Shown here: positions 56,322 to 64,000 of the stretch, in pieces | How the letters are laid out: each line of letters starts with the position of its first letter | Numbering within the stretch: position 1 is the first letter of the stretch | Assembly: GCF_002414845.1 (NCBI RefSeq) | Contig: NZ_DIAX01000073.1 | Span: 11,890 to 75,889 of the forward strand | Reading direction: 5' to 3' | Length of the DNA: 64,000 bases | DNA from: Gordonia sp. UBA5067 | GTDB lineage: Bacteria > Actinomycetota > Actinomycetes > Mycobacteriales > Mycobacteriaceae | Made by a program: the position numbers and the translations under genes | The notes under the pieces: generated by a model | What the model was told of the DNA's origin: nothing | Seen by the model: the letters and a program-made list of their open reading frames with translations, nothing else | Database searches by the model: none

Positions 56322-57743
56322 TCAGGCGAGGTCGAGGCGGCGCGCCATGTCGGACATGAAGACGCCGGTCGGATCGATTGCACGGCGTGTCGCCCGCCAC
56401 TGATCGACCTGTGGGTACATCGCGTGGAAGCTCGCCGCCGAGGTGCGGGAGTCCTTGGCGGTGTACAGCCGCCCGCCCATCGCCATGACCCGGCGGTCGA
56501 GTCCGTTGAGGAACTCGGCGAGTCCGCGCTTGACCGGGAAGTCCAGGCAGACGTTCCAGCCCTTGAACGGGAAGCTCAGCGGCGCGCGGTTGCCCTCGCC
56601 GAACAGCTTGATGACATTGAGGAAGCTGACATGGCCGGAGCTCTGGATGTCCTCGATCAGGCGGATGAATTCCGGCTCGTTGCCGGTCGGCACGATGAAC
56701 TGGTATTGGGCGAATCCACCGCCCCGGCCGTAGGCGTTGTTCCAGCCGCCGAAGACGTCGAGCATGTGGTAGAACTGCGCGAGATTCTTGACCTTCTGTT
56801 CGCTGGGCGGCCCCATCCGGTAGTAGGCCTCGCCGACGAGCGAAAAGCTGAGTTTGTTGGCCAGCCCCCGCGGGAAGACGTCGGGGAAGGTCACCAACGC
56901 CTTGTTGTTGAAGCTCAGCGGGTCCTGTTGGTACTTCTCGGGAAGTTCGTCGAGCTTGGCGAGATTGCCGCGCGAGAAGGTGCCGCGGCCCAGTTTGGGG
57001 GGAGCGCTGATGGTGTCGAACCAGCCGGACGCGTACTCGTAGCCGTCCTCGAAGCCGTCGGCCAGATGCAGGTCGATGGTTTCCTGCAGACTCGTGGTCT
57101 GCGCGGTGTCGGCGATGAAGTAGGCGCTCTCGGTGCGCTTCATCTGGATTTTTGCGCGCAGGATGATGCCGGTGAGACCGATGCCGGCCACCGTCGCCCA
57201 GAACAGCGAGCCGTCGGAGTCGTCGTCGCTGCCGCCGGGCTTGAGGGTGAGGATGCGGCCGTCGGCGACGAGGAGTTGCATCTCCACGACGTGATTGCCG
57301 AAGCTGCCCTGGCTGTGGTGGTTCTTGCCGTGGATGTCGTGCGCGATCGCGCCGCCGATCGTCACCTGGCGGGTACCGGGAAGTACCGGCACCCAGAGGC
57401 CCGACGGGAGGGCGGCCTGCATCAGTTCGTCGAGGCTGACTCCGGCGTCGACGTCGACGATGGCCGTGTCCGCGTCGATGTCGTGGATGCGGTTCAGCGC
57501 GGTCATATCGACGGTCAGCCCGCCGGTGTTCTGTGCCGACTCGTTGTACGAGCGGCCCAATCCGCGCGCGATCACGCCGCGTCGCAGGTACGACGGCTTG
57601 TCGGCATCGGCGTCGGCGACCTGCGCGACGGCCTTGGCGATGACCTCGACGTCGGGGGTGGACAGCACGTGGCCGATGACCGGCGTGGTGCGCGCCCAGC
57701 CGACGAGACGCTGCGTTGCAATGGGGAGTTCACTGGTAGACAT
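56322..57743 (-). CDS. dprE1: Decaprenylphosphoryl-ribose 2'-oxidase DprE1
   Basis: 473 residues from ATG 57743; a frame extending upstream runs through repeat array 3 and is rejected. FAD-binding segment [19 protein letters not shown] (about residues 130-148), [10 protein letters not shown] and MYPQVDQW near the C-terminus. The cysteine in GWNVCLDF (Cys399) matches M. tuberculosis Cys387, the covalent target of benzothiazinones, so sensitivity is predicted. Oxidises decaprenylphosphoryl-ribose to the 2-keto intermediate, which DprE2 reduces. Confidence 0.96.
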   Translation of the reverse strand: MSTSELPIATQRLVGWARTTPVIGHVLSTPDVEVIAKAVAQVADADADKPSYLRRGVIARGLGRSYNESAQNTGGLTVDMTALNRIHDIDADTAIVDVDAGVSLDELMQAALPSGLWVPVLPGTRQVTIGGAIAHDIHGKNHHSQGSFGNHVVEMQLLVADGRILTLKPGGSDDDSDGSLFWATVAGIGLTGIILRAKIQMKRTESAYFIADTAQTTSLQETIDLHLADGFEDGYEYASGWFDTISAPPKLGRGTFSRGNLAKLDELPEKYQQDPLSFNNKALVTFPDVFPRGLANKLSFSLVGEAYYRMGPPSEQKVKNLAQFYHMLDVFGGWNNAYGRGGGFAQYQFIVPTGNEPEFIRLIEDIQSSGHVSFLNVIKLFGEGNRAPLSFPFKGWNVCLDFPVKRGLAEFLNGLDRRVMAMGGRLYTAKDSRTSAASFHAMYPQVDQWRATRRAIDPTGVFMSDMARRLDLA

Positions 57744-57751
57744 CGCTGAAA

Positions 57752-57757
57752 AGGGTA
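57752..57757 (-). promoter_or_regulatory. dprE1 -10 box (TACCCT)
   Basis: TACCCT on the minus strand ends eight bases before the dprE1 ATG; leaderless start predicted. Repeat array 3 begins about 60 bases upstream of it. Confidence 0.5.
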
Positions 57758-57817
57758 CCCGCGTCCACCTGAGAGTGGTCTGTGGTCGGTCAGGTTGTGA
57801 CCGAGTCGACGATTCGC

Positions 57818-57939
57818 CGAGTGGGCACCCCGACCCCGCCGAGTGGGCACCCCGACCCCGCCGAGTGGGCACCCCGACCCCGCCGAGTGGGCACCCCGAC
57901 CCCGCCGAGTGGGCACCCCGACCCCGCCGAGTGGGCAGT
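57818..57939. repeat. 22-bp tandem repeat array 3 (six cores)
   Basis: CGAGTGGGCACC starts at 57818, 57840, 57862, 57884 and 57906; a sixth, CGAGTGGGCAGT, is at 57928. Period is exactly 22. All linkers are CCGACCCCGC. The array directly follows the stop of the minus-strand lipase (57940) and ends 75 bases before the dprE1 start, so it lies in the dprE1 promoter region. Confidence 0.95.
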
Positions 57940-59181
57940 TCAGCGCATGATTCGCGCGAGAAATGGCGTCGAATCCCGGACGGAGGCGTAGACCGTGCCG
58001 GAGTGGTCACGGTCGGGATAGAGGTGCAACTCGACGGGCTGGTTGTTGGCGCGCAATTGTGCATAGAGCGACAGCGACGAGGCGGCGGGCACATCCACGT
58101 CGAACAGGCCCTGACCCAGGAAGATCGGGCGGTCGTATCCGGTGATCGGGGTGCCCAGGTAACGGGTCAGCGCGGGCAGCACAGCGGGGATCGAGCGCAA
58201 CGGTGCGGAGAACCACCGCCCCACCACGCGTTCGACGCCGGCCGTCATCTCCGGGTAGCAGCGCGTCATCGCCTGCGCAACGACGCGCTCGCCGACTGGG
58301 GTCAGCACGCGTTCGACGTGGAGATCAGGCCTCGAGTCATCGAATCCGGCGAGAATGTAACCGAGGTAGGCGGCCAATCCGGCGGGCAGCGGGAGAACCG
58401 CGTGCGGTCCAAGCAGCGACACGATGTGCTCGATGTTGGCCGGGGTACCGGTGGCGACGACGCCGCGATAGTCCAGTGCCGTCCCGCGCGACAGGGCAGC
58501 GGCCGCGTGGGCGCCGGCCATTGCGGCCCCGGCGCCCTGGGACTGTCCCACGATCGCCCAGCGCTTCGCGAGCGGCAGGCCGGACTGCTGCGCGGCCTTG
58601 ACCGAGTCGACGATTGAGTGCGCTTCGAGACTGCCATTGAGGTAGCTCATCAGCCCGGGGGTGCCGAGGCCGACGTAATCGGTACCGACGACGGCGTATC
58701 CCTGGCGGAGCCAGTGGGACAGATACACCGAGTCGCGCGCGAACCGGGGCTGCGCCGATGGCGTGCAGTCGTCACCCAGCCCGACGGTGCCGTGCGCCCA
58801 GGCGATGACCGGCCAGCCGCCCGACGGTGCAGTGCCGTGTGGAATGAGGATGACGCCGGTACTCGATGCGAGCACGCCGTGCTGGTTGGGCGTCGCGTAG
58901 TGGATCCGGAGCGCCCGGGCCGCGCCGGGAACAGACAGCCGCGGCGCCATCGGGACGTGGCCCAGGAGTTGACCCGCTCGTGCGCCGACCCTTGGTGCCG
59001 TGGTGCGCACATCCATCCCGGAGAAGTCCGGGGGGACGGTCGGGGGCAGTTGATCGGCAGCGGCCGTCCCCGGTGTCAGTGCCGAAATCGCGCCGACTAC
59101 CACGATCGCGGCCACCGCCGACCGTGCCCGGATTCGCGTTGACCGTAGCGCCGGCGCCGCGGGAAGACTACTTGGTGGCAC
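57940..59181 (-). CDS. Secreted lipase (LIP family)
   Basis: 413 residues. Signal peptide ([22 protein letters not shown]). Nucleophile elbow [33 protein letters not shown], and late GLFDVDVP and DRDHSGTV for Asp and His. Same family as the lipase at 52191. GTG start overlaps the upstream acyltransferase by 14 bases, suggesting coupling. Likely hydrolyses exogenous or envelope lipids; substrate unknown. Confidence 0.85.
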   Translation of the reverse strand: MPPSSLPAAPALRSTRIRARSAVAAIVVVGAISALTPGTAAADQLPPTVPPDFSGMDVRTTAPRVGARAGQLLGHVPMAPRLSVPGAARALRIHYATPNQHGVLASSTGVILIPHGTAPSGGWPVIAWAHGTVGLGDDCTPSAQPRFARDSVYLSHWLRQGYAVVGTDYVGLGTPGLMSYLNGSLEAHSIVDSVKAAQQSGLPLAKRWAIVGQSQGAGAAMAGAHAAAALSRGTALDYRGVVATGTPANIEHIVSLLGPHAVLPLPAGLAAYLGYILAGFDDSRPDLHVERVLTPVGERVVAQAMTRCYPEMTAGVERVVGRWFSAPLRSIPAVLPALTRYLGTPITGYDRPIFLGQGLFDVDVPAASSLSLYAQLRANNQPVELHLYPDRDHSGTVYASVRDSTPFLARIMR

Positions 59182-59854
59182 TGCCCGGTTTGGCGTAGAC
59201 GTCGACGTAGTCCTGCCCGGTTTGGGATCGAATCGTCTGCATCAGTTGATCGGTCGCCTCGCGGATCTGCTTCTCGTCGTCGGGGTTCACCCAGCTCAGG
59301 TCCATGGCGGGCAGGATGTCGATGGATACGCGACTCTTCCAGAAGTTCCGTCGAGTGCGATTGTCGGTGCCGGTCAGGGCGATTGGGACGATCGGTGTCC
59401 CGGTTGCGACGGCGACCCGTACGACGCCGGTCTTTCCGCGGTGCAACCGCCCGTCGGGCGATCGGGTGCCCTCCGGATGGATCCCCCACGCGCCGCCATC
59501 GGCAACGATCCTCGTGGCCGCCTCGATCGCCGGCGATGCCGCAGTTCCGCCGCTGCGGTCGACCGGGATTTGCCCCAGTCCGCTGAAGAACGTCCTCTTG
59601 AACTTCCCCTTCCATCCAGGCTGGGTGAAGTAGTCGGATTTTGCGAGAAACATGACGGGGCGTCTCGCACATTGGACGACATAGAACGAGTCGCTGATGG
59701 CGAGATGGTTGGCGGCCAGGATCACCGGTCCGGTGCGGGGGATGTTGTGGGTGCCGGTGACTTTCGGGCGTCCCCAGAAATAGAGGAACGGCCCGACGAA
59801 GCAGTACCTGGCCACCCGGTATCGGAACGCTGCGCGAAGGTCGTGGATAGACAT
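59168..59854 (-). CDS. PlsC-type acyltransferase
   Basis: 228 residues. HX4D in ANHLAISD, then FFSGLGQIPVDRSGG and HPEGTRSPDGRLHRGKTG (EGTR motif intact, unlike the pair at 2149 and 6674). Acyl transfer to a lysophospholipid at the inner face of the membrane. Coupled to the downstream lipase by overlap and divergent from gtrA (40-base gap), so a shared promoter region lies between. Confidence 0.9.
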   Translation of the reverse strand: MSIHDLRAAFRYRVARYCFVGPFLYFWGRPKVTGTHNIPRTGPVILAANHLAISDSFYVVQCARRPVMFLAKSDYFTQPGWKGKFKRTFFSGLGQIPVDRSGGTAASPAIEAATRIVADGGAWGIHPEGTRSPDGRLHRGKTGVVRVAVATGTPIVPIALTGTDNRTRRNFWKSRVSIDILPAMDLSWVNPDDEKQIREATDQLMQTIRSQTGQDYVDVYAKPGSATK

Positions 59855-59882
59855 GTACTGAGGTCTACCATCATTGATCGCC

Positions 59883-59888
59883 TAGGGT
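59883..59888 (+). promoter_or_regulatory. gtrA -10 box (TAGGGT)
   Basis: TAGGGT ends six bases before GTG 59895; no ribosome site, so a leaderless transcript is likely. Confidence 0.5.
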
Positions 59889-59894
59889 GGTCTG

Positions 59895-60398
59895 GTGCCA
59901 GAATCCGTGAGTCCCGACGAAGTGTTCCCCGGTGGGGGCAACCACGACCCCCATATTCCTGCACCGGTCGAGCTGCCGCTCGAGGGGCCGGAGGAAATGG
60001 CCGACGATGTCGGTCTGCGAACGGCAATCATCCGGTTCGTCGTCACCGGCGCCGGCTCGGCCGTGCTCGACTTCGGCCTCACGATGCTTCTGCAATACGG
60101 TCTCCACTGGGATCCGGCCTATGCGAAGGCTCTCGGGTTCGTCTTGGGTACGACGACCGCGTACCTGATCAACCGCCGCTGGACGTTCCGTGCTGAGCCG
60201 AGCGCTGCTCGGTTCGTCGCAGTCATGTTGCTCTACCTGGCGACGTTTGCGGTGCAGGTCGGCATCTACGCCGCCTTCGAGAACCTGTGGGCCACCGACA
60301 ACAAGCTGATGTCGGCGGTGTCCTTCGCCATCGCGCAGGGCACTGCCACCGTCGTCAACTTCGTCGTGCAACGGGCCGTCATCTTCAAGATGAAGTAG
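59895..60398 (+). CDS. GtrA-family small membrane protein, Rv3789-like
   Basis: 167 residues with four membrane helices. GtrA pattern: IIRFVVTGAGSAVLDFGLT, TTTAYLINRRWTF and VVNFVVQRAVIFK. M. tuberculosis Rv3789, next to dprE1, was proposed to flip decaprenyl-phospho-arabinose or to help recruit AftA. A role in arabinan donor supply fits the neighbours here. Eight bases separate its stop from the convergent SDR gene. Confidence 0.9.
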   Translation: MPESVSPDEVFPGGGNHDPHIPAPVELPLEGPEEMADDVGLRTAIIRFVVTGAGSAVLDFGLTMLLQYGLHWDPAYAKALGFVLGTTTAYLINRRWTFRAEPSAARFVAVMLLYLATFAVQVGIYAAFENLWATDNKLMSAVSFAIAQGTATVVNFVVQRAVIFKMK

Positions 60399-60405
60399 CC
60401 CGGCT

Positions 60406-61155
60406 TCAGCTGTTCGGCAAGTTCAGGGGGATGGTCGCCGTCAACCCGCCGTCGATGAGGAACTCGCTACCGGTGCAGTAGGAACTCTCATCGGAAGCCA
60501 GGAAGAGGGCGACATTGGTGACTTCGGCCGGATCGGCGGCACGCCCGAGCGGCGTCTGCAAAAAAGTCTCGGGAATGCCCGCGGCCATGTCGGTGCGTGC
60601 CTGAGCGGGGTGGATCGAGTTGCACCGAATGTTGTGCGGTGCGAGTTCGACGGCCACCGATTTTGTCAGGCCGCGGATCGCGAACTTGGTCGCGGTGTAG
60701 CCATGCGTGCCGACCGAGCCGAGGATCCCCGAGATCGACGAGGTGTTGATGATCGAACCACCCTGGCTGGCGGCGATCATCGGGTCGGCGACCGCGCGGC
60801 AGCCCAGGAAAGTGCCGGTCAGGTTGATCGCCACGATGCGATCCCAGTCACCCAGGTCGAAGGAGCCGATCAGCCCGCCGTTCTGGATCCCGGCGTTGTT
60901 GACCAGGACGTTCGGGGTGCCGAAGGCGTCGGCCGTCGCGTCGACCGCGCGTTGCCAGGCGTCGGCATCGGTGACATCGAGTTCGATGAAAGCCGCCGCG
61001 TCGCCGAGTTCGGCGGCCAGCGCACGACCCTCGTCGACGAGGACGTCGCCGATCATCACCCGCGCACCCTCGGCGACGAACCGTCGGGCATGTGATGCGC
61101 CGAGCCCGCGCGAACCGCCGCTGATCAGTGCGATCTTGTTCTCGAGGCGTCCCAT
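60406..61155 (-). CDS. Short-chain dehydrogenase, FabG3/20-beta-hydroxysteroid dehydrogenase-like
   Basis: 249 residues. Classical SDR: ISGGSRGLGASHARRF, NNAGIQNGG, catalytic Ser in TSSISGILG and YTATK. The whole run (ASHARRFVAEGARVMIGD, HGYTATKFAIRGLTKS, SDESSYCTGSEFLIDGG) resembles M. tuberculosis FabG3 (Rv2002), an NADH-dependent 20-beta-hydroxysteroid dehydrogenase. It overlaps the LLM gene stop by one base (TGATG), so both are made from one message with a KstR-like operator. Likely acts on a steroid. Confidence 0.85.
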   Translation of the reverse strand: MGRLENKIALISGGSRGLGASHARRFVAEGARVMIGDVLVDEGRALAAELGDAAAFIELDVTDADAWQRAVDATADAFGTPNVLVNNAGIQNGGLIGSFDLGDWDRIVAINLTGTFLGCRAVADPMIAASQGGSIINTSSISGILGSVGTHGYTATKFAIRGLTKSVAVELAPHNIRCNSIHPAQARTDMAAGIPETFLQTPLGRAADPAEVTNVALFLASDESSYCTGSEFLIDGGLTATIPLNLPNS

Positions 61156-62033
61156 CAGCCGTTCACCTTCGCAATCACGTTTTCTCCGTACCAGTTGAGG
61201 TGGTCGATCTTCTTCTGCAACGGCTGGTCGTCGTCGCCGACGATATAGGGGAGGCGGAACCCGACGATGACGTCGGTGATCCCCTTGTCCTCCAGGCGTT
61301 TACACCCGTCCACAGTGTAGGCATCCATGGAGATGACGTGGATCTCGAACGGGTCATCTTCTTTGCCCTCGGCCGTGCGGAGCGCGGCAATCTTGTCCAA
61401 GAGGGTGTCGAGTTCCTCCTGGGGCCCGCCGCCGTGCATCCAGCCGTCGCCGCGGCGCACCGCGCGGCGCAGCGCGAGATCGGCGTGACCACCGACGAGC
61501 AGGGGAATCGGCGCGGTCGGCGCCGGGTTCATCTTGATCTTGGGGATGTCGTAGAACTCGCCGTGGAACTCGAAGTATTCACCGGTTTGCAGCCCGCGGA
61601 TGATGTCCATGCACTCATCCATCCGCTTGCCGCGCCGGGCGAAGTCGACACCCATGATGTCGTAGTCCTCGGGCCAGGGGCTGGTACCGACGCCGAGGGC
61701 CAGCCGGTTGCCGGTCAGGTAGGCCACCGACATCGCCTGCTTGGCAACGAGGGCCGGTGGGCGGATCGGCAGCTTTAGCACGAACGGGATGAAGCGAATC
61801 GTCGACGTCACCGCCCCCAGTGCGGCCGCTTGGATGAAGGCCTCGACGAAGGCCTTGCCCTCGAGGAATTCGCGGTCACCGTCGGGGGTGTACGGATATT
61901 TCGCGTCCGATTCCGCGGGGTAGGCGACCGAATCGGGGATCGTCATCCCGGCGTATCCGGCGGCCTCGGCGGCCTGAGCCAGCGGCGCGTAGAAACTGGG
62001 GTCGGTCATGGCCTCGGCGAACGTAAACCGCAT
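61155..62033 (-). CDS. LLM-class F420-dependent oxidoreductase
   Basis: 292 residues from ATG 62033, preceded by AAAGGAG at ideal distance; the longer frame to 62069 is rejected. Luciferase-like fold: GYAGMTIPDSVAYPAES, RLALGVGTSPWPEDYDIMGVD, IPLLVGGHADLALRRAVRRGDGW. First gene of a two-gene operon with the steroid-dehydrogenase-like SDR. The perfect KstR-type palindrome 40 bases upstream points to steroid degradation. Confidence 0.88.
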   Translation of the reverse strand: MRFTFAEAMTDPSFYAPLAQAAEAAGYAGMTIPDSVAYPAESDAKYPYTPDGDREFLEGKAFVEAFIQAAALGAVTSTIRFIPFVLKLPIRPPALVAKQAMSVAYLTGNRLALGVGTSPWPEDYDIMGVDFARRGKRMDECMDIIRGLQTGEYFEFHGEFYDIPKIKMNPAPTAPIPLLVGGHADLALRRAVRRGDGWMHGGGPQEELDTLLDKIAALRTAEGKEDDPFEIHVISMDAYTVDGCKRLEDKGITDVIVGFRLPYIVGDDDQPLQKKIDHLNWYGENVIAKVNG

Positions 62034-62067
62034 GGTGCTCCTTTGGGCGGGATGGCGTATCCCTCCC

Positions 62068-62085
62068 ACATTAGAACATGTTCTA
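62068..62085 (-). promoter_or_regulatory. Perfect KstR-type palindrome over the LLM-SDR -10 box
   Basis: TAGAACATGTTCTA at 62072-62085 is a perfect palindrome and matches TNNAACNNGTTNNA. On the minus strand TAATGT (62073 to 62068) fits a -10 box and overlaps it by two bases. Confidence 0.7.
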
Positions 62086-62114
62086 GTTTCTGGGCACCGT
62101 CGGCGGGGTGGCGA

Positions 62115-63050
62115 CTATGGCAGCCGGTCGAAATGCTCGGTCCGGCCGAGCTTCCGCAACCGCAGCCATTCCCGGAAGCCGGCGACGTCGCGCTGCTGAA
62201 CCAGGAAATACCAGGCGAAGCGCGCGTACTCCTGCGGTAGCAGTTTGCGCATGCCGGGCTGGGCCATCAGGTAGCCGCGGTTGCGGTAGGTGAAAAACCG
62301 CTTGGCCTCGTTGTCGGGGTACTGCGTGTGCATCCGGCCACCAAGGATGGGGCGGAACTCGGCACTACCGTCGGGGTGCAGATACGCCGTTGTCAGACAG
62401 GTGCCGAACGCGATGCCCGAGCGCACCAGGCGGCGGTGCATCTCGACCTCGTCGCCGCGGACGAACAGCCGCAGGTCTGGCACGCCGACGCGTTCGATGG
62501 TGGCGGCGGAAAACAATGCGCCGTTCATCAGCGATGCGATTCCGGGCAGCACGTCGTTGTCGGCGGTCATCGTCTCGCCCGAATCGAATAGCTCCGAGCG
62601 CTTCCGTCGCCACACCAAGCCGCGCCGGAGCGGAAACGCCAGCGCGTCCGGGTCATCGATATTGGCCACCACCGGCGATACCTCGCCGAGCCCGTGGTGG
62701 CGTGCGCAGTCAAGCAGCGTGGCCAGGACGCCGGTGCCCTCGGGTCGGCCGTCATCGTCGGCGCACCACACCCAATCGGCACCCAGTGCGAGCGCGTGCA
62801 GGATGCCCAGCGCGAACCCGCCGGCACCGCCGAGGTTGCGCTTCGAACCCAGGTAAGTCGACGGAATAGCAAGGGACGCAACATGATCGGCGACGACCTG
62901 TTCGTCGGCGTTGTCGACGACGACGAGGTGGTCGACCGGTCGTGACTGGGTGGTGATCATCGCCGTCGATTCGGCGAGGAGCTCGGCGCGGCGGTGGGTG
63001 ACGATGACCGCGACGACGCGCTGCGGCTCACCCGACGGGGGTTCGCTCAC
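62115..63050 (-). CDS. glfT1: Galactofuranosyltransferase GlfT1
   Basis: 311 residues from GTG 63050, overlapping the wzt stop by four bases (GTGA); the frame continuing upstream is rejected. GT-A family: VVAVIVTHRRAELLAES, the DDD in CADDDGRPEG, GSKRNLGGAGGFA and FVRGDEVEMHRRL. Adds the first two galactofuranose residues to the rhamnosyl linker unit, priming GlfT2. Same arrangement as M. tuberculosis Rv3782 beside Rv3781. Confidence 0.93.
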   Translation of the reverse strand: MSEPPSGEPQRVVAVIVTHRRAELLAESTAMITTQSRPVDHLVVVDNADEQVVADHVASLAIPSTYLGSKRNLGGAGGFALGILHALALGADWVWCADDDGRPEGTGVLATLLDCARHHGLGEVSPVVANIDDPDALAFPLRRGLVWRRKRSELFDSGETMTADNDVLPGIASLMNGALFSAATIERVGVPDLRLFVRGDEVEMHRRLVRSGIAFGTCLTTAYLHPDGSAEFRPILGGRMHTQYPDNEAKRFFTYRNRGYLMAQPGMRKLLPQEYARFAWYFLVQQRDVAGFREWLRLRKLGRTEHFDRLP

Positions 63051-63922
63051 TCGTCGGCCTCCATGCGGTTGAGGACCTCGCGCACCTGCGCGGCAGCGGC
63101 CGGACCTTCGTAGGCGCCGACAACATCCTCGATCCCGCCCTCCATCTTGATCCGGCCCTTGTCGATCCAGAGCGCGCGATCGCAAAGCTGGGCCAAGAAT
63201 TCGTTGGAGTGGCTGGCGAACACCAGGATCCCGGAACGTTCGACGAGGGCCTGCAGCCGCTTGCGAGCCTTGCGCATGAAGTCCGCGTCGACGGCACCGA
63301 TCCCTTCGTCGAGGATCAGGATCTCGGGGTCGATACTGGTGACGACCCCCAATGCCAGGCGTACGCGCATCCCGGTGGAGTACGTCCGCAGCGGCATTTC
63401 CAGGTGCTGCCCGAGTTCGGTGAATTCGGCGATGTCGTCGGACTTGGCCAGCATTTCCTTCCGGGTCATGCCCAGGAACATGCCCCGGATGATGATGTTC
63501 TCGAAACCGGAGATCTCCGGGTCCATGCCGACGCCGAGGTCGAACACCGGTGCCACGCGGCCGCGCACCCGGCAGGCGCCGCGCGTCGGCTCGTAGATCC
63601 CCGAGAGGAGTCGCAGCAGGGTCGACTTGCCCGCGCCGTTGTGGCCCACGAGCCCGATGCGGTCGCCGTGTTCGAGGTGCAGGTCGATATTGCTCAGCGC
63701 CTCGACCATCGGCACACCCGAGTCGGACGCCCCGATGACGCCGCCGGCGCGACCCAGGACGGACTTCTTGAATGATCGGGTTTTCGCGTCGAAGATCGGA
63801 AAGTCCACGCTCGCGTCCCAGGTGTCGACCCGCACGGCTGACGCCGTGACGATCGTGTTCCTGCTGTGCGCACTGTGGGCGGGCGCATCCGCGCCCTCGG
63901 TGGTGTGGTCGTCGTCGGTCAT
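63047..63922 (-). CDS. wzt: ABC transporter ATP-binding protein Wzt (RfbE, Rv3781-like)
   Basis: 291 residues. Walker A GHNGAGKST, RVRGRVAPVFDLGVGM (typical of polysaccharide exporters), YSTGMRVRLAL signature and ILILDEG Walker B. With the permease Wzm it is thought to flip lipid-linked galactan to the outer face. ATG has AGGAG six bases upstream, overlapping the wzm stop; stop overlaps glfT1. Lacks a long C-terminal O-antigen-binding domain, as in mycobacterial Rv3781. Confidence 0.93.
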   Translation of the reverse strand: MTDDDHTTEGADAPAHSAHSRNTIVTASAVRVDTWDASVDFPIFDAKTRSFKKSVLGRAGGVIGASDSGVPMVEALSNIDLHLEHGDRIGLVGHNGAGKSTLLRLLSGIYEPTRGACRVRGRVAPVFDLGVGMDPEISGFENIIIRGMFLGMTRKEMLAKSDDIAEFTELGQHLEMPLRTYSTGMRVRLALGVVTSIDPEILILDEGIGAVDADFMRKARKRLQALVERSGILVFASHSNEFLAQLCDRALWIDKGRIKMEGGIEDVVGAYEGPAAAAQVREVLNRMEADE

Positions 63923-63931
63923 GTCGCGCTC

Positions 63932-64000
63932 CTATACCCAGTACGCCACGCGGGAGCGATAGTTGCGTAGGACGAGCAGTGCTGCGGCACACCCGACGAC
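63932..64000 (-). CDS. wzm: C-terminus of permease Wzm (RfbD, Rv3783-like), partial
   Basis: Only the last 22 codons and stop are inside the window. The minus-strand reading VVGCAAALLVLRNYRSRVAYWV ends at TAG, nine bases before the wzt ATG. A final membrane helix and the RSRVAYWV tail fit the polysaccharide-export permease expected upstream of wzt; identification rests mainly on synteny. Confidence 0.7.
   Translation of the reverse strand, partial: VVGCAAALLVLRNYRSRVAYWV

Noticed and set aside
55050..57749. 899-codon plus-strand frame across aftA, dprE2 and dprE1
   Set aside because: It is antisense to three genes with clear motifs; amino acid composition is Val/Asp/Arg-rich shadow.
57744..58094. 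N-terminal extension of DprE1 through repeat array 3
   Set aside because: The open frame exists only because repeats lack stops in that frame; the family N-terminus and -10 box fit ATG 57743.

Overview
The window comes from a high-GC actinobacterium of the mycolic-acid-producing Mycobacteriales. Gene content and order closely match the Mycobacterium tuberculosis cell-wall core locus (roughly Rv3781 to Rv3818), but with LGFP-repeat proteins, intergenic 22-bp repeat arrays and several inserted genes. A Gordonia-like genome is the best guess from the sequence alone; the genus is inferred. No rRNA, tRNA, CRISPR array, prophage or insertion sequence was seen.

Layout. Positions 1-10130 hold a partial metallo-beta-lactamase-fold protein (Rv3818-like), a glycine-zipper secreted protein, two paralogous PlsC-type acyltransferases separated by an inserted alpha/beta-hydrolase and a membrane M28 peptidase, a HAD phosphatase and a SpoIID/LGFP wall protein. 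Positions 11078-17951 are the galactan and arabinan precursor operon (glf, glfT2, PAP2 phosphatase, ubiA, aftB). Positions 18296-20953 are two mycolyltransferases, the second with LGFP repeats. Positions 21033-27559 look like an inserted steroid/lipid cassette: fadD17 convergent with a branched-chain-type ABC transporter containing a three-way fusion protein, with a KstR-like operator at each outer edge. Positions 27819-39953 return to the mycolate condensation module (DUF732-like lipoprotein, Rv3802c-like cutinase, F420-type LLM enzyme, fadD32, pks13, accD4, a repeat lipoprotein). An MFS transporter follows. The minus strand then carries embC-embA-embB (51575 to 41443). aroQ and a secreted lipase sit between embC and aftA, followed by dprE2, dprE1, a second lipase and a PlsC acyltransferase. 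The right end has gtrA, a KstR-box operon (LLM enzyme plus hydroxysteroid-dehydrogenase-like SDR), glfT1 and wzt, and the tail of wzm.

How the genes work together. UbiA, the PAP2 phosphatase, DprE1 and DprE2 make decaprenyl-phospho-arabinose. AftA, EmbA/B/C and AftB polymerise arabinan on the galactan made by Glf, GlfT1 and GlfT2, with Wzm/Wzt exporting lipid-linked galactan. FadD32, AccD4 and Pks13 make mycolate, which the mycolyltransferases attach to arabinan. Many of these genes have a TANNNT -10 box 6-8 nt before the start codon, suggesting leaderless transcripts.

Most notable signals: (1) three intergenic arrays with one strict 22-bp period and a 12-bp core but a different linker in each array; (2) three KstR-type palindromes overlapping -10 boxes of genes inserted in a cell-wall locus; (3) the LivH-LivM-LivG fusion; (4) natural valine in EmbB at the position matching M. 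tuberculosis Met306.
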